Below, piece by piece: positions 16,881 to 26,249 of a DNA stretch of 64,000 bases. Both the position numbers and the translations under genes were made by a program. Within the stretch, counting starts at the first letter, position 1. Each line of letters opens with the position of its first letter. This stretch comes from Arthrobacter rhizosphaerae (lineage in GTDB: Bacteria; Actinomycetota; Actinomycetes; Actinomycetales; Micrococcaceae): contig NZ_JALLAN010000020.1 of assembly GCF_023062595.1 (NCBI RefSeq), positions 20,915-84,914 of the forward strand. Direction: 5' to 3'. Below the pieces are notes generated by a model, which was not told the DNA's origin, searched no databases, and saw only the letters and a list, made by a program, of their open reading frames with translations.

Positions 16881-17600
16881 ATGGGAAGTATGAAAAAGAA
16901 TGGGCCCGAAGCCAAGCTCCTTGTTGTCGACGACGAACCGAACATTCGTGAGCTGCTGTCCACGTCGCTTCGATTTGCAGGCTTCGAAGTGGTCTCCGCC
17001 GGAAACGGCCGGGATGCCTTGGCTGCAGCCGAGCTCCATGCACCGGATCTCGCCGTCCTCGACGTGATGCTGCCTGATATGGACGGCTTTACTGTCACGC
17101 GACGTCTTCGGGCTGCCGGCAAACACTTCCCCGTACTTTTCCTGACCGCGAAGGACGATACGGAAGACAAAGTGACAGGGCTGACGGTTGGCGGCGATGA
17201 CTACGTCACCAAACCGTTCAGCCTGGATGAGGTGGTAGCCCGCATCCGGGCTGTCCTGAGGCGCACCCAGCCACTGATCGACGATGACGCGGTCATCCGC
17301 GTTGACGATCTCGAGCTCGACGACGACGCGCACGAAGTCCGTCGGGGCGGCACGGTTATTGAGCTCTCCCCCACGGAATTCAAGCTTCTGCGCTACCTGA
17401 TGCTCAATCCGAACCGGGTGCTCTCCAAGTCCCAGATCCTGGATCATGTATGGGAGTACGACTTCAACGGAGACGCCTCGATTGTGGAATCCTACATTTC
17501 CTATCTGCGCCGCAAAGTAGATATCGACCCCGATGCCGCGGCACTCATCCAGACCAAGCGCGGCGTCGGATACGTACTGCGAACGGCCGAGAAGCGCTGA
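16881..17600 (+). CDS. OmpR-family response regulator
   Basis: A 239-residue DNA-binding response regulator. The receiver domain has DDEPN acidic residues, the phosphorylated Asp61 in VLDVMLPDMDGF, and Lys in VTKPF. The C-terminal winged helix ends with KRGVGYVLR and contains SILDHVW-like sequence (QILDHVWEYDFNG). GGGAG lies 4-5 bases ahead of ATG 16881. The sensor kinase follows 2 bases after its stop. The signal sensed cannot be told from sequence. Confidence 0.92.
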   Translation: MGSMKKNGPEAKLLVVDDEPNIRELLSTSLRFAGFEVVSAGNGRDALAAAELHAPDLAVLDVMLPDMDGFTVTRRLRAAGKHFPVLFLTAKDDTEDKVTGLTVGGDDYVTKPFSLDEVVARIRAVLRRTQPLIDDDAVIRVDDLELDDDAHEVRRGGTVIELSPTEFKLLRYLMLNPNRVLSKSQILDHVWEYDFNGDASIVESYISYLRRKVDIDPDAAALIQTKRGVGYVLRTAEKR

Positions 17601-17602
17601 CC

Positions 17603-19078
17603 TTGCTGCACCGTTGGAAGTCGGCCTCCCTTAGGTCGCAACTCGTGGCCATCATGATGGCGTTGATGCTGGTCGCGTTGACCGTCACCGGGGCTGGAAC
17701 CCTGACACTGCTGCACAGCTATCTGCAGGGCCAGGTGGATGACAAGCTCAAAGCGGCCCTCGACTCGGCGCGCCGGCAGCAGTCATTCAGCCAGTTGCAG
17801 GAACAGAACCCGTCTGTACCCACCGACTACTCGCTCATTCTTTATAGCCCCGGGCAGCAGCCCTTCCCGTTCGGCGGCAGCAAAGTTTCCCGGCCTGACA
17901 TCGAGAATATTTCTCCCGCCCAGGCTGACTCGCGGAAGAATGTCCCGTTCCAGGTGCGCGGGACAGACGGCGGCAATTGGAGGGTCGTCGCCGTTAACGT
18001 CCTGGATGGAAACCAGCGCAATGCGGTGGTGATCGTGGGCCTTCCGCTGGCTCCAGTGGACGAAGTCATGGAGCATGCCGTGCTGGTGGTCGTCGGCGTG
18101 GGGCTCCTGACACTGGTGCTGGCGTTCTTCATAGCCACCTGGACTGTGTCGCGCTCCTTCCGGCCCTTGGGAAGGGTCGAAAAAACAGCTGCGGCGATCG
18201 CTGCCGGAGATCTTTCACGCCGAGTGGACGTTGAAAACCCCGGTACCGAGGTTGGCAGGCTGGCAAGCTCGCTCAACGCGATGCTTGCCCACATCGAATC
18301 TGCTTTCGCTGCCCGCCTTGCATCAGAAGAACGCATGCGGCGCTTTGCAGCAGATGCCTCTCACGAACTCCGCACACCCTTGGTTACCATCCGCGGCTTC
18401 TCTGAGCTGTATCGTCACGGCGCCCTGGCTTCCCAGGAGGATGTGGGCACGGCTATGGGCCGGATCGAAAGCGAAGCCAAGAGAATGGGCAGCATGGTGG
18501 AGGACCTTCTGCTCCTCACTCGCCTTGATGAGCAGCGGCCACTGCAACAAAAGCCCGTTGACCTGATGCTTGTTGCCCACGACGCTGTGGTGGACACCCA
18601 GGCCAGCCAACGGAAGCGGGATATCAGTCTGCTGGGGCTCGACGGTGGCCCGGCAGCGCCAGCACCCGTTCTGGGAGACGAGGCCAAGTTACGGCAGGTT
18701 GTCGGAAATCTTGTGGGTAACGCCCTTCGATACACCCCTGAAGGCACGCCGATTGAGCTCGCAGTGGGCGTAAGGACTGACGCTGAGGGTATCCAGCGCT
18801 CCGTTATTGAAGTTCGGGATCATGGACCAGGAATCCCCGACGAGGAGGCACCCAGGATCTTTGAGCGCTTCTATCGGGCGGACACCTCAAGGACCCGCGA
18901 AACGGGAGGCAGCGGCCTGGGGCTGGCCATTGTGGCTGCAATCGTCGGCTCACATTCCGGAACCGTCAGGGTTGAACACACCGAAGGAGGAGGCGCCACC
19001 CTGGTTGTCAGCCTCCCGCACCATGACGATCCGGCCGAGACGAAAGATGCCGTCGAGGTTATCCACATAGAGGGATAG
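17603..19078 (+). CDS. Sensor histidine kinase
   Basis: A 491-residue membrane kinase paired with the upstream regulator. Transmembrane helix 1 spans about 15-38 and helix 2 about 155-178, flanking an extracellular sensor of about 115 residues. A HAMP linker follows, then the phospho-accepting His in DASHELRTPL, and the ATPase motifs NLVGNALRY (N box), DHGPGIPD (G1) and GGSGLGLAI (G2). I start at TTG 17603-17605, 2 bases after the regulator stop, because the conserved LLHRWKSASLRSQL begins there. No better in-frame start exists before helix 1. Confidence 0.9.
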   Translation: MLHRWKSASLRSQLVAIMMALMLVALTVTGAGTLTLLHSYLQGQVDDKLKAALDSARRQQSFSQLQEQNPSVPTDYSLILYSPGQQPFPFGGSKVSRPDIENISPAQADSRKNVPFQVRGTDGGNWRVVAVNVLDGNQRNAVVIVGLPLAPVDEVMEHAVLVVVGVGLLTLVLAFFIATWTVSRSFRPLGRVEKTAAAIAAGDLSRRVDVENPGTEVGRLASSLNAMLAHIESAFAARLASEERMRRFAADASHELRTPLVTIRGFSELYRHGALASQEDVGTAMGRIESEAKRMGSMVEDLLLLTRLDEQRPLQQKPVDLMLVAHDAVVDTQASQRKRDISLLGLDGGPAAPAPVLGDEAKLRQVVGNLVGNALRYTPEGTPIELAVGVRTDAEGIQRSVIEVRDHGPGIPDEEAPRIFERFYRADTSRTRETGGSGLGLAIVAAIVGSHSGTVRVEHTEGGGATLVVSLPHHDDPAETKDAVEVIHIEG

Positions 19079-19173
19079 GCAATGGCAGTGGCGTCCGCCG
19101 TCTTCGTAGGCTCGATGCGTGGGCTGGGACAACCGGTCTTGTTAGTTACCAACAAGCGTCGAGAGGCATTGCC

Positions 19174-19461
19174 ATGAGCATCATTTCCGTCGATACCGAA
19201 CTTCTCCAAGTCAAGTCAGCAAACGTCAAGGCCACGGTGGACCGCATCAGTGCCGATGTCCAGACAATGAAACGCGGCCTGGACGAGCTACAGGCGACGT
19301 GGCGGGGTTCAGCAGCCACCAATTTCCAGTCCCTTGTCACCGAATGGACTCTGACCCAAGGCAAAGTGGAGGCATCCCTGGCATCCATAAATCTTGCCCT
19401 GAGTTCTGCGGCTGCCAGTTACGCCCAGGCTGAGCAAGGCAACGTCCAGCGCTTCAGTTAA
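19174..19461 (+). CDS. WXG100 family (EsxA-like) protein, orphan
   Basis: A 95-residue helical hairpin protein with the WXG turn as WRG (residues 43-45). The C-terminus carries YAQAE, matching the YxxxD/E export signal of type VII (ESX) substrates. A good GAGAGG ribosome site precedes the ATG. No EccC, EccD or second WXG100 gene is in the window, so any secretion machinery must be elsewhere. The neighbours are a two-component system upstream and convergent rnhA. A 17-bp tandem duplication covers the stop codon. Confidence 0.85.
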   Translation: MSIISVDTELLQVKSANVKATVDRISADVQTMKRGLDELQATWRGSAATNFQSLVTEWTLTQGKVEASLASINLALSSAAASYAQAEQGNVQRFS

Positions 19462-19479
19462 GCCAGCGCTTCAGTTAAG
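19446..19479. repeat. Perfect 17-bp tandem duplication at the WXG100 stop codon
   Basis: CCAGCGCTTCAGTTAAG occurs twice back to back (19446-19462 and 19463-19479). The first copy contains the last codons and TAA of the WXG100 gene; the second lies wholly downstream and changes no protein. Confidence 0.95.
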
Positions 19480-19523
19480 CACGGGCGGCACTGCGGAAAG
19501 AAGCCAAGCCGGCCTCTGGGAGC

Positions 19524-20540
19524 TCAAACTTCGTTGGTGCTCTGGTGGAAACGGATCCGCCATTGGGTCCCTTCAAGAACCCAAAGGGAGCTGCGGAGCG
19601 TGGTCCCGGCCCGCGTATGACCCCGATAAGTGAGCAATACAGCGGTCGAGCAGATCCGGTCGGCTGCCAGAAGCTCCAGCTCAGTCCGCAGCCCTGGATT
19701 CTCTTCCAGCTCTGTCATCATGGCGTCGCGGGTCCAGAGCCTGCCTGAGCTTCCGATCTCCGTGAAGTCCCGGTGCAGCAAGACTCCAGTGCGCCCGATG
19801 TCTGCCCGGGCTTCCGGAGTGAGCAATTCCCGCTCAAGCTCCTCGACAATGGCTTCCGGGGCAGACTCGGCGACCGATTGCAGGGCGAAGGGATCTGCGT
19901 CGAGTTCGCTGAAAAGGTCAGGCTCCTCGTAGAGTGCCGCCTCCCCGTAGCCGTGGGAGGGGTTAGCTCCCGATGTTCCGGCTTTCGGAGGCACTGCCAC
20001 TGCGGGGAGTGCCTTCCGAAGATCAGGCTGGCGGATGTCTTCAGGTCCTCTTGTGAGGGTTTCAGACCCCGCGAAGCTTTCGAATCCCGGGCCGTTCCGG
20101 ACTGCAATACCCTGCTGATACGCGGTAGCTGCTGCCCTGGCCCGCTCATCGGCTGCTTCGTTCAGCGCGTGTCCGGCATGTCCACGAACCCATTCAAAGG
20201 AGTACTTGCGACCTATGAGGGCCTGATCAATCTCCTTCAAGAGATCAACGTTCAGTACAGGCTTGCCGTCGGCCTTTCGCCAGCCCTTGCGCTTCCACCC
20301 CGGCATCCATTTAGTGACCGAGTTGATGACATATTGGCTGTCGCACAAAATCCGCAGGTCTTCGTCGGGCAAATGCGCCGTGGCACGGAACAAATCCAGC
20401 ACAGCCATGAGCTCGCCCTGATTGTTGGTGCCATGCGGCCAACCTCCGGCTCGCCAGCAATCCTCATCTACGAACCAGGCCCATCCGGCTGGACCAGGAT
20501 TTCCTAAAGCCGAACCGTCGGCTGCTGCAATTATCGTCAC
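19524..20540 (-). CDS. rnhA: Ribonuclease HI fused to a DUF4440 (NTF2-like) domain
   Basis: A 338-residue protein. Residues 1-140 are RNase HI, which cuts the RNA of RNA:DNA hybrids; the catalytic residues are seen as Asp in AAADGS, Glu in NNQGELMAV, Asp in LCDSQYV and Asp in EAADERARA. After a flexible linker, residues 225-338 form a separate domain (LLTPEARADIG, LLHRDFTEIGSSGRLWTRD, then WRIRFHQSTNEV) that looks like DUF4440/SnoaL. GTG 20538-20540 gives the family N-terminus VTIIAAADGS and has AGGA ahead. E. coli RNase HI is only 155 residues, so the fusion is real extra length. Confidence 0.88.
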   Translation of the reverse strand: MTIIAAADGSALGNPGPAGWAWFVDEDCWRAGGWPHGTNNQGELMAVLDLFRATAHLPDEDLRILCDSQYVINSVTKWMPGWKRKGWRKADGKPVLNVDLLKEIDQALIGRKYSFEWVRGHAGHALNEAADERARAAATAYQQGIAVRNGPGFESFAGSETLTRGPEDIRQPDLRKALPAVAVPPKAGTSGANPSHGYGEAALYEEPDLFSELDADPFALQSVAESAPEAIVEELERELLTPEARADIGRTGVLLHRDFTEIGSSGRLWTRDAMMTELEENPGLRTELELLAADRICSTAVLLTYRGHTRAGTTLRSSLWVLEGTQWRIRFHQSTNEV

Positions 20541-20604
20541 CTGAACATCCTGCCAGAACAGGCCGCCACTAACAGCTTTCCCGCACACCGCCAAGCCATA
20601 GACA

Positions 20605-20642
20605 AAAGGTACGGCCCCCTCAACAGAGGGGGCCGTACCTTT
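20605..20642 (-). terminator. Strong terminator of groEL
   Basis: A perfect 17-bp stem (AAAGGTACGGCCCCCTC and its complement) with a 4-base loop AACA, ending in a short A/T tail. It lies 23 bases past the groEL stop and separates it from the RNase HI gene. Confidence 0.9.
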
Positions 20643-20665
20643 GATATTCAGGCTAGAGCAGGGGG

Positions 20666-22294
<1,629 letters not shown>

Positions 22295-22475
22295 AACGGC
22301 AGTGGTCCTTTCGGGACAGTCGTTAAGAATGAACCCAGCTGTGGTGCCCGCGACGGACGATCCTTCCCCCTTGGCCTCTGTACACCAATGGTTGGAATCT
22401 CACCCCAGTCAGGTATTTCTTCCGCTCCTGTGTCCGGCTTCCGTACCCGGCGACCGGCCTGAACCGGGCACCGCA

Positions 22476-22519
22476 TTAGCAGTCGATACATAGGAGTGCT
22501 AACTCAATAATTAGCACTC
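22476..22519 (-). promoter_or_regulatory. CIRCE element (HrcA operator) with an extra third half-site
   Basis: On the plus strand TTAGCAGTC, a 9-base spacer, then GAGTGCTAA (22476-22502) form a CIRCE with one mismatch to TTAGCACTC-N9-GAGTGCTAA. Eight bases later a third half-site TTAGCACTC (22511-22519) follows, so the middle half-site can pair with either neighbour. HrcA binds CIRCE to repress chaperonin genes. Confidence 0.88.
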
Positions 22520-22536
22520 CACTGGGGAGAGTGCAA
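22508..22536 (-). promoter_or_regulatory. Candidate groEL promoter overlapping the CIRCE half-site
   Basis: On the minus strand TTGCAC and TAATTA are separated by exactly 17 bases, a good -35/-10 pair. The -10 overlaps the third CIRCE half-site, so HrcA bound there would block RNA polymerase. Confidence 0.65.
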
Positions 22537-22587
22537 GCAGGAGCAGCCAGAACGGTGCAATAGCGGGCCAGGCTTCGCTGCCAGCGA

Positions 22588-23859
22588 TCAGCCTGCGTTC
22601 CTGGCTGCCGACTCAATGCCGGACATTTTGGCCTTGTTATCCGCCCCATAGGTGAACACCATGTAATTGGCACTGGTGATGTCGCCGCTGGCGTCAAAAG
22701 CAATGGCGCCCGATTCGCCGTCGTAATCCACTGTCTTCCCCGACCGGATACCCGCTGCACACTCCTGATAGTTCTTGCAGACCAGTGCGTCGGCCGCCCG
22801 CTTGGCTTCGCCCGCGGTGCGGCCTCCTGAGACGGCAAGCAGGTGCGAGGCGATGGATGTGCCGGCGTCATCCTGGGCTGCCGCCGCGGCGATGGCTGCC
22901 AGATTTACAGCATCATAGGTTTCTGCGGCAAAGGTCATGTCCTTGAGCTCTGGGTTGACTGCCACCAGCTCTCCCTGGAAGTGGGCGGACGGGAAAGACC
23001 CCGGGAGCACTCCCCGGGAGCCATCCAGGGCTCTGGAACCAAGTTTCGAGCCATACTGGTCCACTGCTCCGTCGCTCAGGATCAGCTTCTTCCCGCCCAG
23101 GCCCGCATTGTTCAGTTCGGCGATTGCTCCGAGGGCACCCCCGCGCGCAACCAGCACCACGGCGTCGGGTGCTGAGTCCTTGACCTTCGCCGCGGCCGCC
23201 CGGGCATCCCCCGGCTTGAATTCAGCATCCACGGCAATGTCCAGATCGGCCTGGCCGGCTGCCGACTTCAGCGCGCCCAAAACGTCGGCGCCGTAACTGC
23301 CTGCTTCATGGACCACGGCCACACTGCGGGCACCGCCGTCCTTGGCGAGCTTGACCAGCACCGAAGCCTGCGCGACGTCGGCCGCCGCGGTGCGGAAGTA
23401 GTAGCCCCCGCTCTTGTATTTACTCAGTGCCATTGCGGTGTTGGCCGGCGAGATCAGGGTGACTTTCGCACGGGCGAGCACGTCGATCGCTCCCCCTGCA
23501 TGGCTGGAATCGGTTGGCCCGATCACGACGTCTGCCTTGGCGGCAACCAGTTCCCTTGCCTGTCCGGAAGCATCCTCATTGACCTTCTCCGGCAGCAGTT
23601 CTACGGGCTTGCCTTTGTGGCCGCCTGCAGCGTTGATTTCCTGAACCGCAAGCCGGGCGGCCGCCCGCTGTGAATCATTGAGGAACGACCGCTCGCCGAC
23701 GTTGTCCAGGATAAAGCCGATCCGCAGGGTTCCGTCACCGCTTGCCTCGGACCGTGCCAGACGCACGTTTCCCGCCTGGCCCGCGCAGGCTGTCATGGTC
23801 AGCACCAGGCAGACGCCTGCAATCATCACAGCCTTGACCGCGGTTCGTTCGGTCCCCAC
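22588..23859 (-). CDS. ABC transporter solute-binding lipoprotein (Leu/Ile/Val-binding type)
   Basis: A 423-residue type I periplasmic-binding-protein fold, probably membrane-anchored by lipid. The signal (TAVKAVMIAGVCLVLTMTACAG) carries a lipobox whose Cys is about residue 25. The mature part begins with LRIGFILDNVG, followed by AVQEINAAGG and VIGPTDSSHAGG, typical of LivK-like receptors. No permease or ATPase genes are adjacent, so the transporter partner and ligand are unknown. I start at GTG 23857-23859, which shares a base with the cspA stop; earlier starts would lie inside cspA. Confidence 0.82.
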   Translation of the reverse strand: MGTERTAVKAVMIAGVCLVLTMTACAGQAGNVRLARSEASGDGTLRIGFILDNVGERSFLNDSQRAAARLAVQEINAAGGHKGKPVELLPEKVNEDASGQARELVAAKADVVIGPTDSSHAGGAIDVLARAKVTLISPANTAMALSKYKSGGYYFRTAAADVAQASVLVKLAKDGGARSVAVVHEAGSYGADVLGALKSAAGQADLDIAVDAEFKPGDARAAAAKVKDSAPDAVVLVARGGALGAIAELNNAGLGGKKLILSDGAVDQYGSKLGSRALDGSRGVLPGSFPSAHFQGELVAVNPELKDMTFAAETYDAVNLAAIAAAAAQDDAGTSIASHLLAVSGGRTAGEAKRAADALVCKNYQECAAGIRSGKTVDYDGESGAIAFDASGDITSANYMVFTYGADNKAKMSGIESAARNAG

Positions 23860-24062
23860 TAGGCAGGCCGGACGTTCTCTGCCTGCGGGCCCTTCTCGCC
23901 TTCGCCCACTTCCAGTTCCACACGCTGGCCCTCTTCCAGGGCACGGTAGCCGTCGCCCTCGATGGCGGACCAATGGACAAAGACGTCATCCCCGGATCCG
24001 TCCACGGTGATGAAGCCGTAGCCTTTTTCGGCGTTGAACCATTTGACGGTTCCCAGAGCCAT
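23859..24062 (-). CDS. Cold-shock protein CspA-like
   Basis: A 67-residue single cold-shock domain, an RNA chaperone. It has GTVKWFNAEKGYGFI (RNP-1 KGYGFI) and DVFVHWSAI (RNP-2), the usual length and the usual MALGTVKWF start. ATG is 24060-24062; 13 extra upstream codons are not conserved. This is the second cold-shock gene in the window and lacks the C-terminal extension of the other. The solute-binding protein gene starts on its stop codon. Confidence 0.95.
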   Translation of the reverse strand: MALGTVKWFNAEKGYGFITVDGSGDDVFVHWSAIEGDGYRALEEGQRVELEVGEGEKGPQAENVRPA

Positions 24063-24238
24063 GTTGTCCACACTTTCATTGCTGCTTCCGGCCCACGTCA
24101 ATGTGCTGCGGTCGCCTTATTGCCGTCCCTGTGCCGCCCGTACTTCGATGCGTCGTTAATCACTGTAGCCAACCCCGTGGCCCGCTGTCCGGCGGCTGGC
24201 CGAATGGTGCCCAATAGTTATTCAGGCCTAACTGAGAC

Positions 24239-24859
24239 TTACTCGTAGCCCGGTCCGAGAACCACCACGAGAGGCTGTTGAAACTCTGCCGAATCCACCA
24301 GGGTGGGGATTTTGAGCAGTGTCCCCAAAGCCGCCGCTGCCGCTTTCCGGGCTTCGCCGTTGTAGTAAATAACGGAGGTCTGCTGCGGCAGGCCGCCCCA
24401 GTTACCTACTGGATCGGGAGTCCACCCGTCCGTCTGGATCTGCCCGGCTATCCGTCCGGCCAATCCTGCTGTGGCGGTGCCGTTGTAGACCGCGACAGGC
24501 TGGCTCTTGTCAACCAGCGGAGTGGTCGGTTGTGGAGTTGGAGACGGCGGATTGGATTCCGAGGTGGTAGCCAGAGGAGCCGGGCTCTGGGACGGCTCAG
24601 GCGTTGAAGGGATGGCGCCTGCCTCCCCCGGCGTGGACTCGGAGGCGGATCGTCCGAACATGGCTAATGGATCCGCAGTGGAAATTCCAAGTTTGGGGAA
24701 GAGGAGGAATGCCGCCAGTCCAACCGCCAACGCGGCTACGCCTACAGTCAGTATGGGGCCCAGCTTACGCTTGGCAGGGCCAGCAGCCACGCGGTGGACA
24801 CCTTGGCGCGACGATGCCTCCGGAATCCTGTCAAATTCATCCCGTGCGTACTTGGTCAT
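24239..24859 (-). CDS. Membrane-anchored LytR_C domain protein (VirR-like)
   Basis: A 206-residue single-pass protein. A cytosolic N-terminus of about 33 residues leads to a transmembrane helix (GPILTVGVAALAVGLAAFLLF, read in two parts, about 34-54). A Ser/Pro/Thr-rich linker (70-118) follows, then an extracellular LytR_C domain (VAVYNGTATAGLAGRIA to the end). In M. tuberculosis the neighbouring pair rv0430 (DUF3263) and rv0431 (virR) has the same order. VirR affects cell-wall and vesicle release. The shared order supports, but does not prove, the same role. Confidence 0.85.
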   Translation of the reverse strand: MTKYARDEFDRIPEASSRQGVHRVAAGPAKRKLGPILTVGVAALAVGLAAFLLFPKLGISTADPLAMFGRSASESTPGEAGAIPSTPEPSQSPAPLATTSESNPPSPTPQPTTPLVDKSQPVAVYNGTATAGLAGRIAGQIQTDGWTPDPVGNWGGLPQQTSVIYYNGEARKAAAAALGTLLKIPTLVDSAEFQQPLVVVLGPGYE

Positions 24860-24911
24860 GATTGAACGGTGTCCTTGCTGGTATTCGCCGATTGCTCAGC
24901 GCTGGCTCACT

Positions 24912-25229
24912 TTAGGCGTCCGAACCCAGGCGGCGTGCAGTACGTGCCCGCTGGCGTGACGTACGTAGTCTACGCAGTCTCTTCACGAGCATCGGGTCAT
25001 GCGCCAAAGCAGCTTCCGTATCGATGAGTGCATTCAAGATCTGGTAGTAGTGCGTAGCCGAGAGGTCAAACAGTTCCCGAATGGCCTGTTCCTTGGCGCC
25101 TGCATACTTCCACCATTGCCGCTCCAATGCGAGCATCTGCTGCTCCCGATCACTCAGGGAAAAGTCGCTGCGAGGCTGCCCTGCGGGCTGTACCTGCTGA
25201 AGCAGATGATCCTGTACGGGTTCGGCCAC
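24912..25229 (-). CDS. DUF3263 protein
   Basis: A 105-residue small protein with a helix-turn-helix-like conserved core: FSLSDREQQMLALERQWW, then AIRELFDLSATHYYQILNAL. The core looks like a sigma-70 region 4-type or related HTH, so DNA binding is plausible but unproven. I start at GTG 25227-25229, preceded by AAAGGA at 7 bases; a TTG 15 codons upstream lacks a ribosome site. The LytR_C gene follows 52 bases downstream, as in M. tuberculosis rv0430-rv0431. Confidence 0.85.
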   Translation of the reverse strand: MAEPVQDHLLQQVQPAGQPRSDFSLSDREQQMLALERQWWKYAGAKEQAIRELFDLSATHYYQILNALIDTEAALAHDPMLVKRLRRLRTSRQRARTARRLGSDA

Positions 25230-25452
25230 GGCACGGTCCTTTGCTGGTCCTGATGAATGCAATTGGTTCTGCAAGTGGGTAGCGGATCACGCCTGCTGTT
25301 GCGGCGCGAAGTCCCGCTCCTATGTTACGGAGGAATAACACGCTTGTCATTTACGCTGCATGACTTGCTTTTCTTCAGTTCGGGGCGGGCCCCACATGTC
25401 GGCCATCTGCCTGGTACTCCGCCCAACCGTCGGTACAGGGACAATAGAGACT

Positions 25453-26220
25453 GTGTTTGACTCAGATGCTTTGTTCGACCTCGAGCCGGCGGCTTCGGAC
25501 TCGGTGGGATTTGCCGAGCTTGCAAGCCTCCCGCTCTCCGGCCTGGTAGCTGAAGACTGGGCAGAGGCCCTCGCCCCGGTGGAGACCGAATTGCACAGCG
25601 TCCTAAGCTTCCTCGCTGCCGAAGTGGCAGCCGGACACACAGTGCTGCCATCGCCGTCGAACGTTTTGCGGGCGTTCCGGCAACCACTGATGGCGGTAAA
25701 GGTCCTGGTGGTAGGGCAAGACCCCTACCCGACCCCCGGTCATGCCGTCGGATTGTCCTTTTCGGTGGATAGAGCAACCAGGCCCATTCCCCGGAGCCTG
25801 ACCAACATTTTCACTGAACTCCAAGCCGATCTCGGTCTTCCCCCGCGGATTCACGGAGACCTCAGCAGTTGGGCCGATCAGGGAGTCTTGTTGCTCAACA
25901 GGGTGATGAGCGTCAGGGCCGGTGCTGCGGGGTCCCACCGGGGCAAAGGCTGGGAAAAGATTACGACGGCGGCCATCACCGCTGTGGCCACGCGCAAGCG
26001 CGCGGACGGCAGCACTCCTCCCCTCGTGGCCGTCCTTTGGGGCAAGGACGCTGATGGCGTGCGTTCCCTCCTGGGGAACGCACCGGTGGTTGCCAGCGCA
26101 CATCCGAGCCCGTTGTCAGCGTCGCGAGGGTTCTTCGGTTCCCGCCCGTTCAGCCGGACCAACGCCCTGCTGCTTGAGCAGGGCGCGGAACCGGTTGAAT
26201 GGGAACTTCCCGTTCTCTGA
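25453..26220 (+). CDS. ung: Uracil-DNA glycosylase (family 1)
   Basis: A 255-residue base-excision enzyme that removes uracil from DNA. The water-activating loop GQDPYPTPGHA lies about residue 87-97, LLLNRVMSV near 145, and the minor-groove/His loop HPSPLSASRGFFG near 217-229. I use GTG 25453-25455 (VFDSDALFDLEP) because it fits the usual family length. Upstream codons back to ATG 25360 lack family similarity. It diverges from the DUF3263 gene. Confidence 0.93.
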   Translation: MFDSDALFDLEPAASDSVGFAELASLPLSGLVAEDWAEALAPVETELHSVLSFLAAEVAAGHTVLPSPSNVLRAFRQPLMAVKVLVVGQDPYPTPGHAVGLSFSVDRATRPIPRSLTNIFTELQADLGLPPRIHGDLSSWADQGVLLLNRVMSVRAGAAGSHRGKGWEKITTAAITAVATRKRADGSTPPLVAVLWGKDADGVRSLLGNAPVVASAHPSPLSASRGFFGSRPFSRTNALLLEQGAEPVEWELPVL

Positions 26221-26249
26221 GGGGGCCCCGTTTTGGAGCCGCCCCAGCC

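Noticed and set aside
19174..19461. A type VII secretion locus around the WXG100 gene
   Set aside because: No EccA-E or partner WXG100 gene occurs anywhere in the window.
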